Shown here: positions 7,050 to 12,377 of the stretch, piece by piece
Position numbering within the stretch: the stretch's first letter is position 1
Layout of the letters: the number at the start of each line of letters is the position of its first letter
Assembly (NCBI GenBank): GCA_030689795.1
Contig: JAUYEO010000094.1
Coordinates: 1-12,377, forward strand
Length of the DNA stretch: 12,377 nucleotides
Source of the DNA: Desulfobacterales bacterium
GTDB taxonomy: Bacteria; Desulfobacterota; Desulfobacteria; Desulfobacterales; RPRI01
Direction of reading: 5' to 3'
Notes under the pieces: model-generated
Told to the model about the DNA's origin: nothing
What the model saw: only the letters and a program-made list of their open reading frames with translations
Database searches by the model: none
Made by a program: the position numbers and the translations under genes

Positions 7050-7481
7050 TTATTTACATTTATCTATCCATTTTCCGCTCATGCTGCTGGTCATTTTTCC
7101 TTCACCCCCGCCCTGGTTTGGAAAGGTCATATTCATAACACCTTCGTATGTATTGCCTTTATATGTTATTTTGCCGCTCCCTTTTGTTGTGCCTTCTTTA
7201 CCGTTGCACTTTACGGTCCAGGATACTGTGTTGCCGTTTACGGTCACATTTACCTTCTCGCATTGCTCCCCTTTTTCGGACTTCTGGGGTACAAAATTAT
7301 TTTTTGTAAGACACTGTGTAGATTTAACCGGGGGCATCGGCATTGTCATTCCCGGCATTTCCATTTTTGATGTAACGGTTACCTCCCACAAGCCTTCCTT
7401 CATATCGGGCGCAGCAACTGCAAACGATGCACAGATAAGCGACAACATGATAATAAGAGACAATAAGAATTTTTTGTTCAT
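7050..7481 (-). CDS. DUF3617-family exported protein
   Basis: This is a 143-residue protein with a classic Sec signal peptide (residues 1-24, likely cleaved after AVAA). The mature part opens with PDMKEGLWEVTVTSKMEMPGM, the DUF3617 start pattern, including a methionine/proline-rich stretch at 40-51. Four cysteines (C57 in TQCLTKN, one in EQCEKV, one in VKCNG and one in DKCK) suit two periplasmic disulfides. The family has no defined function. The ribosome site GGAGG is six bases before the ATG. A TATAAT on the minus strand (7502-7507) may be its -10 box, without a good -35. It is likely followed by the TetR gene in one transcript. Confidence 0.85.
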   Translation of the reverse strand: MNKKFLLSLIIMLSLICASFAVAAPDMKEGLWEVTVTSKMEMPGMTMPMPPVKSTQCLTKNNFVPQKSEKGEQCEKVNVTVNGNTVSWTVKCNGKEGTTKGSGKITYKGNTYEGVMNMTFPNQGGGEGKMTSSMSGKWIDKCK

Positions 7482-7527
7482 TTTTTTCCTCCGGGATCTT
7501 TATTATAACCTAACCCCGATAAACGGG

Positions 7528-7554
7528 ACTCTTTTTAGTACCCCCTTGAGGGGT
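7528..7554. repeat. Direct repeat copy 1
   Basis: A 27-base unit built around ACCCCCTTGAGGGGT, itself a 5-bp hairpin. It matches copy 2 (7585-7611) at 26 of 27 positions. Confidence 0.85.
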
Positions 7555-7642
7555 GTAAGTAAGTTTACGAGATTATTTCCTGCCACTCTTTTCAGTACCC
7601 CCTTGAGGGGTAGAAAAACGCAGGAAATAATCTCTTACTTAC
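7555..7642. repeat. Inverted repeat enclosing a direct-repeat copy
   Basis: The left arm (7555-7583) reads GTAAGTAAG, a 6-base insertion, then AGATTATTTCCTGC. The right arm (7620-7642) is the exact reverse complement of the 9- and 14-base blocks. The 36-base loop holds direct repeat copy 2. The pattern looks like a small structured mobile or intergenic element rather than a terminator. Confidence 0.85.
7585..7611. repeat. Direct repeat copy 2
   Basis: Second 27-base unit, differing from copy 1 by one T-to-C change. Here the hairpin extends to TACCCC/GGGGTA (7596-7601 and 7607-7612). Confidence 0.85.
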
Positions 7643-7804
7643 TAAACGGCAAGCAGCTTAATAAATAGACTGACATCCTATATATTACGACATCAACCGA
7701 ATCAAAACCATCGTCTTGGTATCATGTAAAATATCTTCATGTCCAGAACAAATTGCTTCGGGACATCTCCGCTTAAGGCTGTTGACGGACTTTTTATGAG
7801 TTTG

Positions 7805-8848
7805 TCATTTTTGATTATGTTCAAATCGCTTCACTCTTTCCTCCGTCAGAGGATGTGTCGACAGGTAACCCGTCCATGCCCCTGCTGACGTTTTTGAATC
7901 CGATTTCTTTTTTTTATCAATCCGGCGCATCAGATTGGCAAAATGAACTGTTGGTTTGTTATGAGACCGGAGGTAATCAACGGCGTAATCATCAGCTTCA
8001 CGCTCAAAGCTCCTTGAATATGAAAGCTGCGTCAATATGACCGGAAGACCGAGAAACAGCTCGGATGATCCGGTTATATCGCCGGTAATTGCGAGAAGGA
8101 CAAAAGAAAGCAGGGAGTCCTGTATTACTGTGCGCAAGACATGGCGATGGACCTCATGACCGGCCTCATGAACCAGCACCGCAAGCATTTCGTCGTCGTG
8201 GCCGGAGATTTTAACCATCTCATCAGTAAAGACAACTGTTCCGGATGGAAGCGCAAATGCATTAGGACCGACCCTGCCGCCTTTTCTGAACAGAATATTC
8301 AGCCCGTATACCGCGTGGTCATCGATAACCGGCCGGAAATGATTTGTAAGGCGGAGTTTCACCTCTTCATCCAGATCTGAAGGTTTAAATACCGACCTGT
8401 CCAGAATTTCAAGAGTCTGCCTGCCTGCGTATCCGGCGGTTGAAGGCGGAAGGCGGAAGGCGATGTATTTCGAAACAGCCGGAACACCGAATTTTACGGC
8501 TCCGAACATAAAAAGGAGTACTGCCGCAAGGCAGATAAACACGTAGAGTCTGCGCTTTTCCAGATGGTGGACCGCCTGCATCCATGATCGGCGCTTCAGC
8601 CGTTCCAGCACGCGGTCAACCGCTTCATTCTCTTCCGTCTCAAATTTTTCACCGGTTGAAAAATATAAGTACCTGGGGGTTTCGGCAAGGCGGGGAGAAA
8701 TCGATATTCCGAAACCGGGAACCGTCTTTAACACCTTTCCGTCTTCGGATCGCTCAACCCCGATTGCGCCATTATCGTAAACACGGAAGAGAGCCGCCGT
8801 CTGGGCTGAAGTTTTGCCGTCGTACCAGTATCCTTTAATTGCAATCAT
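7805..8848 (-). CDS. Membrane-anchored M48-family metalloprotease
   Basis: This 347-residue zinc endopeptidase has an N-terminal domain of about 85 residues resembling DUF7092-type modules often fused to M48 proteases. A single membrane helix follows (about 101-122), then the M48 catalytic domain. Zinc-site residues are visible: HEAGH at 227-231 (H227, E228, H231) and the third ligand E284 in FEREADDYAVDYL. Family motifs NAFALPSG (196-203) and STHPLTEERV (330-339) are intact, so it should be active. M48 enzymes of this type (BepA, LoiP and relatives) act in envelope protein quality control; the substrate here is unknown. Its ATG overlaps the TGA of the DUF898 gene as ATGA, implying translational coupling. 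It is the last gene of the operon. Confidence 0.9.
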   Translation of the reverse strand: MIAIKGYWYDGKTSAQTAALFRVYDNGAIGVERSEDGKVLKTVPGFGISISPRLAETPRYLYFSTGEKFETEENEAVDRVLERLKRRSWMQAVHHLEKRRLYVFICLAAVLLFMFGAVKFGVPAVSKYIAFRLPPSTAGYAGRQTLEILDRSVFKPSDLDEEVKLRLTNHFRPVIDDHAVYGLNILFRKGGRVGPNAFALPSGTVVFTDEMVKISGHDDEMLAVLVHEAGHEVHRHVLRTVIQDSLLSFVLLAITGDITGSSELFLGLPVILTQLSYSRSFEREADDYAVDYLRSHNKPTVHFANLMRRIDKKKKSDSKTSAGAWTGYLSTHPLTEERVKRFEHNQK

Positions 8849-10206
8849 AGGCCGAAATCAATATCCATGAAATCGGTTGCTTCAGACCCAACCGCGCTTG
8901 TCTGTCTCTGGGACTCGGCGACAAAACCGTCGAGATCCCCTCCTGGAGCAAGTTTAAGATGCTCAACCTTATACCGCAGCGTTCGCACCTTTGCCCACGG
9001 ATGGAACAGACCGAAGGTAACGGCTGTTGCAAGGGAATTCGTCAGAACAAGAATGAAATAATCTTTCAGCTTCATGTCGGCTTCGAAACGGTTGCCGGCT
9101 AGGCTGCTTGAGTTGTAAAGGAGATTTCCGGTCTTAACCGATATGCAGGCAAAAATATAAAGATAAAGGGAAAGAGCAACAAAGACAGCAAGCGGAGGAA
9201 AGAGAAAAACAGATCCCAGGATCAGGAGGGCTCCAAGCAGAACAGGAATAAAAAGACCGAGAAAAATACGGTTGTAATCCTTTCGTGTTGCATTGAATTT
9301 AAAACCGGTAGTGCCGTAACCGGAGTTCTCCACCATGAATTTTCTCTGCCTGAAGTAGGCGTAAGGAAACAGAAAACCGAGTGTCAGCATTGCAACCATC
9401 GGCCATAGCAGGTATGCTTTTGCAGCTTCTTTGTAAGATCCGTTAAAAGAAAAACGGATATTTCTCAGGGAGCTGTTTCTTGCATTAAAAGCAAGGGAAC
9501 GGACAACCAGCCATGGAAGGGCTATGACGAAGGTTATGCTCAGCACAGCCCCTGCAATCGGCAATATTTTCGACAACACACCCTGAAGCAAAAAAAAGCC
9601 TGCAACTATAAGACGGCCTTTCAGGATCTTGGAAGGCTTTGCCAGGTATTCGAAGCTTGCTCCGCCGATTCTGGTGTTGCCGTAGAGATACTGGTTTTTA
9701 CGGACTTTGGCCCAGGCGGAATAGATTCCCAGGGTAATTATTGAAAGAAGAATGTTGACAAGCCATATACGGAAATATTCGGAACCGCTCCCATGGAATT
9801 CAAACGGGATTTTATCCGGTTTCTTTTCTGCGGCTGCAGGTTTTGCAGCCTGAGGCTTTACGCCGATCTGCACAGTATCTGCAGCACCGGCAAATACGGA
9901 TTTTCTTTCATCCGCCGATTTCTGTATCAATGGAGTTTCTGAAGGCTTCTGCTCCTGAATACCGGCCTGAGCCTGCACCGATTCCTGAAATATCTGCAAT
10001 CCCGCTTTTTTGAGAACTTCGGCATATTTTCCGGCAGTCCGCTCATCCAGGTCTTTTTTTAAAATAATCCGCTTTCGTGCAAGAATCTGCCCTGCTTTTT
10101 CCTCACTTATTGAAAACAGCCTGGCAAGATTCCGTTTAACATTACCGGGCTCACAACCGGCCATGATTTCGCCTCTGAACACGATATTATATCTCATTTC
10201 AGCCAT
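8845..10206 (-). CDS. DUF898 (YjgN-like) polytopic membrane protein with extra N-terminal domain
   Basis: This is a 453-residue protein. Residues 4-75 form a compact soluble domain with the ILARKRIILKKDLDERTAGKYAEVLKKAGL pattern, seen in various proteins ahead of membrane domains. A Gln/Ala/Lys/Pro-rich linker (about 77-133) leads to a DUF898 domain (134-430). Three related motifs mark internal repeats: LGIYSAWAKVRKNQYLYGNTRIGG (159 onward), LGFLFPYAYFRQRKFMVENSGYG (276 onward) and FGLFHPWAKVRTLRYKVEHLKL (398 onward), each following a hydrophobic stretch. DUF898 proteins are inner-membrane and uncharacterised. I placed the start at ATG 10206 because AGAGGAA lies six bases before it; the upstream ATG at 10263 would overlap the cupin gene and lacks such a site. 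It overlaps the M48 gene by four bases, pointing to a joint function. Confidence 0.85.
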   Translation of the reverse strand: MAEMRYNIVFRGEIMAGCEPGNVKRNLARLFSISEEKAGQILARKRIILKKDLDERTAGKYAEVLKKAGLQIFQESVQAQAGIQEQKPSETPLIQKSADERKSVFAGAADTVQIGVKPQAAKPAAAEKKPDKIPFEFHGSGSEYFRIWLVNILLSIITLGIYSAWAKVRKNQYLYGNTRIGGASFEYLAKPSKILKGRLIVAGFFLLQGVLSKILPIAGAVLSITFVIALPWLVVRSLAFNARNSSLRNIRFSFNGSYKEAAKAYLLWPMVAMLTLGFLFPYAYFRQRKFMVENSGYGTTGFKFNATRKDYNRIFLGLFIPVLLGALLILGSVFLFPPLAVFVALSLYLYIFACISVKTGNLLYNSSSLAGNRFEADMKLKDYFILVLTNSLATAVTFGLFHPWAKVRTLRYKVEHLKLAPGGDLDGFVAESQRQTSAVGSEATDFMDIDFGL

Positions 10207-10228
10207 ACTTTCTTCCTCTAAAAAGCCG

Positions 10229-10690
10229 TCACCCGCTCCTGTTTTTACGCTTTGCCGCTTCATCCCGGAACTCTGATGTCAGTTCGGCGATCTTTGCTCT
10301 CTGAGAACCGGTGAGGGGACAAAACGGAGAGTTATCAAAGGTCGTATCCCTGTTCTCGACGATCAGCACCTTCGCGTTCCTGCTTAACGTGTGCGTATGC
10401 CAGACCGACTTTTTAACGTTATAAATCTTAAACGGCTGCATATTCTCCGCAAAAATATACGTGACTTTCTTATCTCCTTCACCGATAAAGAGCGTGCAGC
10501 GCCCTCGAAGCAAAACGAATACCTCGTCGGTTTCATCATGGCGCTGCATGGCTGTGATATTTTCGGGCAAAAGGTCGTTACTGAAGTTCAAGACGGCGAC
10601 CCGCCATTCGGCGTAGTCAACTACAGGACTGTAGCCCTCTTCGACATAATCGCGCACTTCGAGCAATTTATCGCTGATTGCCGAACTCAT
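10229..10690 (-). CDS. Small cupin-fold protein
   Basis: This is a 153-residue soluble protein with a single cupin core. Motif 1 reads RHDETDEVFVLLRGRCTLFIG (50-70), with H51 and E56 as possible metal ligands. Motif 2 is less typical: VWHTHTLSRNAKVLIVENRDT (97-117), with H98 and H100. This supports a one-domain cupin that may bind a metal or a small sugar-like ligand, but I cannot name a reaction. A GGGAG ribosome site precedes ATG 10690. It lies 29 bases after ywbE and 22 bases before the DUF898 start, so it belongs to the same operon. The C-terminus is basic and charged. Confidence 0.75.
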   Translation of the reverse strand: MSSAISDKLLEVRDYVEEGYSPVVDYAEWRVAVLNFSNDLLPENITAMQRHDETDEVFVLLRGRCTLFIGEGDKKVTYIFAENMQPFKIYNVKKSVWHTHTLSRNAKVLIVENRDTTFDNSPFCPLTGSQRAKIAELTSEFRDEAAKRKNRSG

Positions 10691-10719
10691 GATTTATTTC
10701 TCCCGACTGAACATTTTTT

Positions 10720-10911
10720 TCACAGAATATGTTTTACTCTCCCTACTATCCCGCTTTCAAGACGCACTTTAATTCCATGAGGATGTTTGGGAGAATTCGT
10801 CAAAATATCTTTTACTGTCCCTTCGGTCAGCGCACCGGTCCGCTGGTCTTTTTTCATTACAACGGATACCTTGATTCCGGGTTTTATTGCCGCCCTCTCA
10901 GTTCCATCCAT
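10720..10911 (-). CDS. ywbE: YwbE-family protein
   Basis: This is a 63-residue protein covering the whole YwbE (DUF2196) family length. The conserved core is evident: IKPGIKVSVVMKKDQRTGALTEGTVKDILTNSPKHPHGIKVRLESGIVGRVKHI. The many glycines and alternating beta-like pattern suggest a small SH3-like barrel, perhaps RNA- or protein-binding, but the function is unknown. ATG 10911 has GGAGA about nine bases upstream. It is the first gene of the four-gene minus-strand operon. Confidence 0.92.
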   Translation of the reverse strand: MDGTERAAIKPGIKVSVVMKKDQRTGALTEGTVKDILTNSPKHPHGIKVRLESGIVGRVKHIL

Positions 10912-10981
10912 ATCATATTCTCCGGTTCATGTTGCACCCGCTCTGACTATCGGCAAAGCCGGAAGGATCAATAAGCGGAAT

Positions 10982-11008
10982 GTTATAAAATTAAACTTTT
11001 AAAAACAA
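10982..11008 (-). promoter_or_regulatory. Weak promoter candidate for the ywbE operon
   Basis: On the minus strand TTGTTT (11003-11008) and TATAAC (10982-10987) are spaced by 15 bases within an AT-rich stretch, about 70 bases before ywbE. The short spacer makes this tentative. Confidence 0.3.
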
Positions 11009-11045
11009 TTGATTTGATTGGAATTATCATTTTTCAGGATGGATG

Positions 11046-11068
11046 GCCGGCTAAACGCCAAAGCCGGC
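11046..11068 (-). terminator. GC-rich stem-loop just after dat
   Basis: GCCGGCT and AGCCGGC form a perfect 7-bp stem with a 9-base loop, starting 8 bases beyond the dat stop codon. No T-run follows on the minus strand, so termination would be Rho-assisted or partial; it may instead protect the mRNA end. Confidence 0.4.
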
Positions 11069-11075
11069 AGACAGC

Positions 11076-11924
11076 TTATTCTTCCATTTTCAGTCTTTCC
11101 AAAAGGCCTTCCTGCAACGCCCTTGCTGCAGGACCGACCTTGCCGTCACCTACAGGCCGACCGTCGATCTGCACAACTGGAAGCACTTCGGTTATAGTTC
11201 CGGTCAGAAATACTTCAGATGCCTCATAAAGCTCACTTTTATCGAAAAAACGCTCTTCCATCGGATATTCTTTCTCCCGGCACATATCAAGAACCAATAA
11301 CCGTGTAATACCGGGCAGTATATCAGGGGTGAGCGGATGGGTAATCAGCATGCCTCCTGATAAGATAAACAGATTCGAACTGCTCCCCTCACGGACAATC
11401 CCTTCCTTTGAAACAAAAATTGCGTCATAGCATCCGGCATCCAAAGCCTTCTGCTTCGCAAGCACATTGGGCAGAAGCTGGACAGTTTTTATGTCACAGC
11501 GACCCCAGCGAAAATCTTCGACAGTTATTGCGGAAATACCCGTTTCCCGTATGGGTGGATTCTTTTCCTCTATCTTTCGGACTGTCATAACCACCTGAAC
11601 CGGTATATTCGCCGGAAAGGAGTGATTTCTTGGAGAAACACCTCTTGAAACCTGGATATAAACCGCAGCACGTTCTATTTTTGTCTTTGAAAAAAGATCA
11701 ATTGCCGCCCTCCTGATTTCGTCGATCTGAACCTTGGGAAAATGAAGTTCTTTCATTGAGCGATCAAGCCGGGCAAAATGCTCCTTTATGCAGAACATGT
11801 TTCCGCCATAGCTCGCAATAACTTCGTAAACTGCATCACCGAACTGATACCCCCGGTCTTCAACAGGGACGAAAGCATCTTCTATGGGCATAATACGCCC
11901 GTTGATATAGGCTAATTCAGACAT
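11076..11924 (-). CDS. dat: D-amino-acid transaminase (class IV, PLP)
   Basis: This 282-residue fold-type IV aminotransferase is typical in length for Dat (EC 2.6.1.21), which interconverts D-alanine and 2-oxoglutarate with pyruvate and D-glutamate. The PLP lysine is K146 in RCDIKTVQLLPNVLAKQKA. E179 in REGSSSN matches the PLP-ring-nitrogen glutamate. RGVSPRNHSFP (94-104) carries the R99 and H101 that correspond to the substrate-carboxylate pair of Bacillus Dat (R98, H100), favouring Dat over branched-chain aminotransferase (IlvE). Y33 in DAVYEV is also conserved. The protein is cytoplasmic. GGGAGG lies nine bases before the ATG. Its product D-glutamate is a peptidoglycan precursor, which fits the envelope-related neighbourhood, although the operon link to ywbE is uncertain (164-bp gap). 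Confidence 0.88.
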   Translation of the reverse strand: MSELAYINGRIMPIEDAFVPVEDRGYQFGDAVYEVIASYGGNMFCIKEHFARLDRSMKELHFPKVQIDEIRRAAIDLFSKTKIERAAVYIQVSRGVSPRNHSFPANIPVQVVMTVRKIEEKNPPIRETGISAITVEDFRWGRCDIKTVQLLPNVLAKQKALDAGCYDAIFVSKEGIVREGSSSNLFILSGGMLITHPLTPDILPGITRLLVLDMCREKEYPMEERFFDKSELYEASEVFLTGTITEVLPVVQIDGRPVGDGKVGPAARALQEGLLERLKMEE

Positions 11925-12117
11925 TTATAAAAACCTCCCTCTGGAAAATTATATATATAAGACTGAAACTCTTTATACCCAAACCGGATAAAAAGCAACT
12001 TGCCTCCAGATAGAATCTATTTTAGCTGCAACCCGACTCCGGGCTTATGCCAACATCCCCACCAACCATGGGCATTCTTTAATTTACAAGGTACCAAAAA
12101 AACTTCAGGAGTAAAGG

Positions 12118-12150
12118 ATGTCCCGCATATCCGCACAGATGCAAGAGTAA
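12118..12150 (+). CDS. Possible 10-residue leader peptide
   Basis: ATG 12118 follows AGGAG (12107-12111) with a six-base spacer and reads MSRISAQMQE before TAA. The ribosome site and the terminator downstream suggest a leader peptide, but an ORF this short can arise by chance. No run of one amino acid points to classic attenuation. Confidence 0.25.
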   Translation: MSRISAQMQE

Positions 12151-12192
12151 CAGTTTAGTCCTTTTGCAATTATTTTTGCTAAAAAATAAAAT

Positions 12193-12216
12193 AAAGCTGG
12201 ACATCCGGCTTTTTTT
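12193..12216 (+). terminator. Strong intrinsic terminator
   Basis: AAAGCTGG pairs with CCGGCTTT (8 bp, one G-U) around an ACAT loop and is followed by more T, giving an unbroken T-run at 12210-12216. On the minus strand it is also followed by a T-rich tract, so it may work both ways. Confidence 0.75.
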
Positions 12217-12228
12217 ATGGTTTTATAA

Positions 12229-12246
12229 GTGAGTAGAAATACTCAC
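12229..12246 (+). promoter_or_regulatory. Perfect GAAA-tetraloop hairpin before the right-end gene
   Basis: GTGAGTA-GAAA-TACTCAC is a perfect 7-bp stem capped by a GNRA-type loop, ending six bases before the ribosome site AAGGAG (12253-12258). It could modulate translation, stabilise the mRNA 5' end or mark the end of a mobile element. Confidence 0.55.
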
Positions 12247-12263
12247 AACAATAAGGAGCCCCT

Positions 12264-12377
12264 ATGCAAAGATTGCAACTTCTCAAAAAACGACAGGGTT
12301 TGCTCATTCAAGAAATCACGGCTCATCTTGACTCCTTCCTCATGGGCACCATTGCCAAATCTCCTTCCATGTCAGGA
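12264..12377 (+). CDS. 5' end of an unidentified gene (partial, 38 codons)
   Basis: ATG 12264 follows AAGGAG with a five-base spacer. The open frame continues to the window edge and starts MQRLQLLKKRQGLLIQEI, then SFLMGTIAKSPSM. The opening, a charged helix with paired basic residues followed by a short M/R-G-T-I turn, resembles DUF6788-type proteins, some of which lie beside transposase genes. The visible part is too short to be sure. It would be the first gene downstream of the terminator and hairpin described nearby. Confidence 0.5.
   Translation, partial: MQRLQLLKKRQGLLIQEITAHLDSFLMGTIAKSPSMSG

Larger units (their letters stand above)
7482..7804. other. Gene-free 323-bp spacer with repeats
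   Basis: No believable coding region occurs here. It holds the ribosome site and putative -10 of the DUF3617 gene, a compound repeat (7528-7642), a 6-bp stem ATGTCC/GGACAT (7739-7744 and 7761-7766) and most of one copy of a 20-mer shared with bases 78-97. No T-run-backed terminator is evident for the M48 operon that ends at 7805. Confidence 0.6.
11925..12263. other. Gene-poor spacer between dat and the right-end gene
   Basis: This 339-bp AT-rich spacer separates divergent genes. It contains the dat ribosome site, AT-rich promoter-like sequence around 11940-11985, an 11-base palindrome ATAGAATCTAT (12010-12020), a possible 10-codon leader ORF, an intrinsic terminator and a GAAA hairpin. No longer coding region is visible. 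Confidence 0.55.

Noticed and set aside
7528..7642. CRISPR array
   Set aside because: Only two repeat copies, unequal context, and one copy sits inside an inverted repeat; no regular spacers and no cas genes.
6952..7668. 238-codon plus-strand ORF
   Set aside because: It lies antisense to the TetR and DUF3617 genes, which have clear domains and ribosome sites; its repeated LFSTPLRG peptide merely translates the direct repeats.
7739..7766. ATGTCC/GGACAT stem as terminator of the M48 operon
   Set aside because: Six-base stem with a 16-base loop and no T-run on the minus strand; too weak to call.

Overview
The window is a stretch of bacterial chromosome with moderate GC, compact gene packing and clear Shine-Dalgarno sites on most genes. 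The gene mix suggests a Gram-negative, probably of the Desulfobacterota (former Deltaproteobacteria): a large AsmA/YhdP-type protein, a MurJ-family flippase, a DUF3617 periplasmic protein, a zinc-binding DUF3795 protein, an M48 protease and YwbE. That placement is inference from family content; no rRNA, tRNA or other taxonomic marker is present.

Layout. Bases 1-163 are intergenic, with small stem-loops and one copy of a degenerate 20-mer that recurs near 7.8 kb. A 1013-residue AsmA-like protein (164-3205, +) converges on a MurJ/MviN-family lipid flippase (3202-4779, -); the two stop codons share one TTAA. A 285-bp divergent spacer with an imperfect hairpin leads to a small two-gene operon (5065-5740, +) resembling the ytxG-ytxH pair: a DUF948-type protein and a YtxH-type protein. 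Its stop codon directly abuts that of an apparently N-truncated, cysteine-rich DUF3795 protein (5741-6106, -).

The middle holds a small regulatory module. A strong sigma70-like promoter (6100-6129) overlaps an 18-bp imperfect palindrome and precedes a 47-residue single-pass membrane protein (6190-6333, +). This faces a TetR/AcrR regulator (6410-7009, -), which probably shares a transcript with an exported DUF3617 protein (7050-7481, -). Next comes a 323-bp spacer with nested direct and inverted repeats.

From 7805 to 10911 a four-gene minus-strand operon runs ywbE, a cupin-like gene, a DUF898 polytopic membrane protein with an extra N-terminal domain, then a membrane-anchored M48 metalloprotease. 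The last two overlap by ATGA. Upstream is a D-amino-acid transaminase gene (dat, 11076-11924, -), whose D-alanine/D-glutamate chemistry could feed peptidoglycan synthesis. The final 450 bp carry a possible leader peptide, a strong intrinsic terminator, a GAAA-capped hairpin and the first 38 codons of an unidentified gene that runs off the right edge.

Many of the genes touch the cell envelope (AsmA, MurJ, Dat, M48, DUF898, YtxG/H-like, DUF3617). I see no CRISPR array, complete insertion sequence, rRNA or tRNA. The features most worth a second look are the TetR/operator/small-protein module, the nested repeat at 7528-7642, the MurJ-family protein with key residues replaced, and the attenuator-like leader at the right end.
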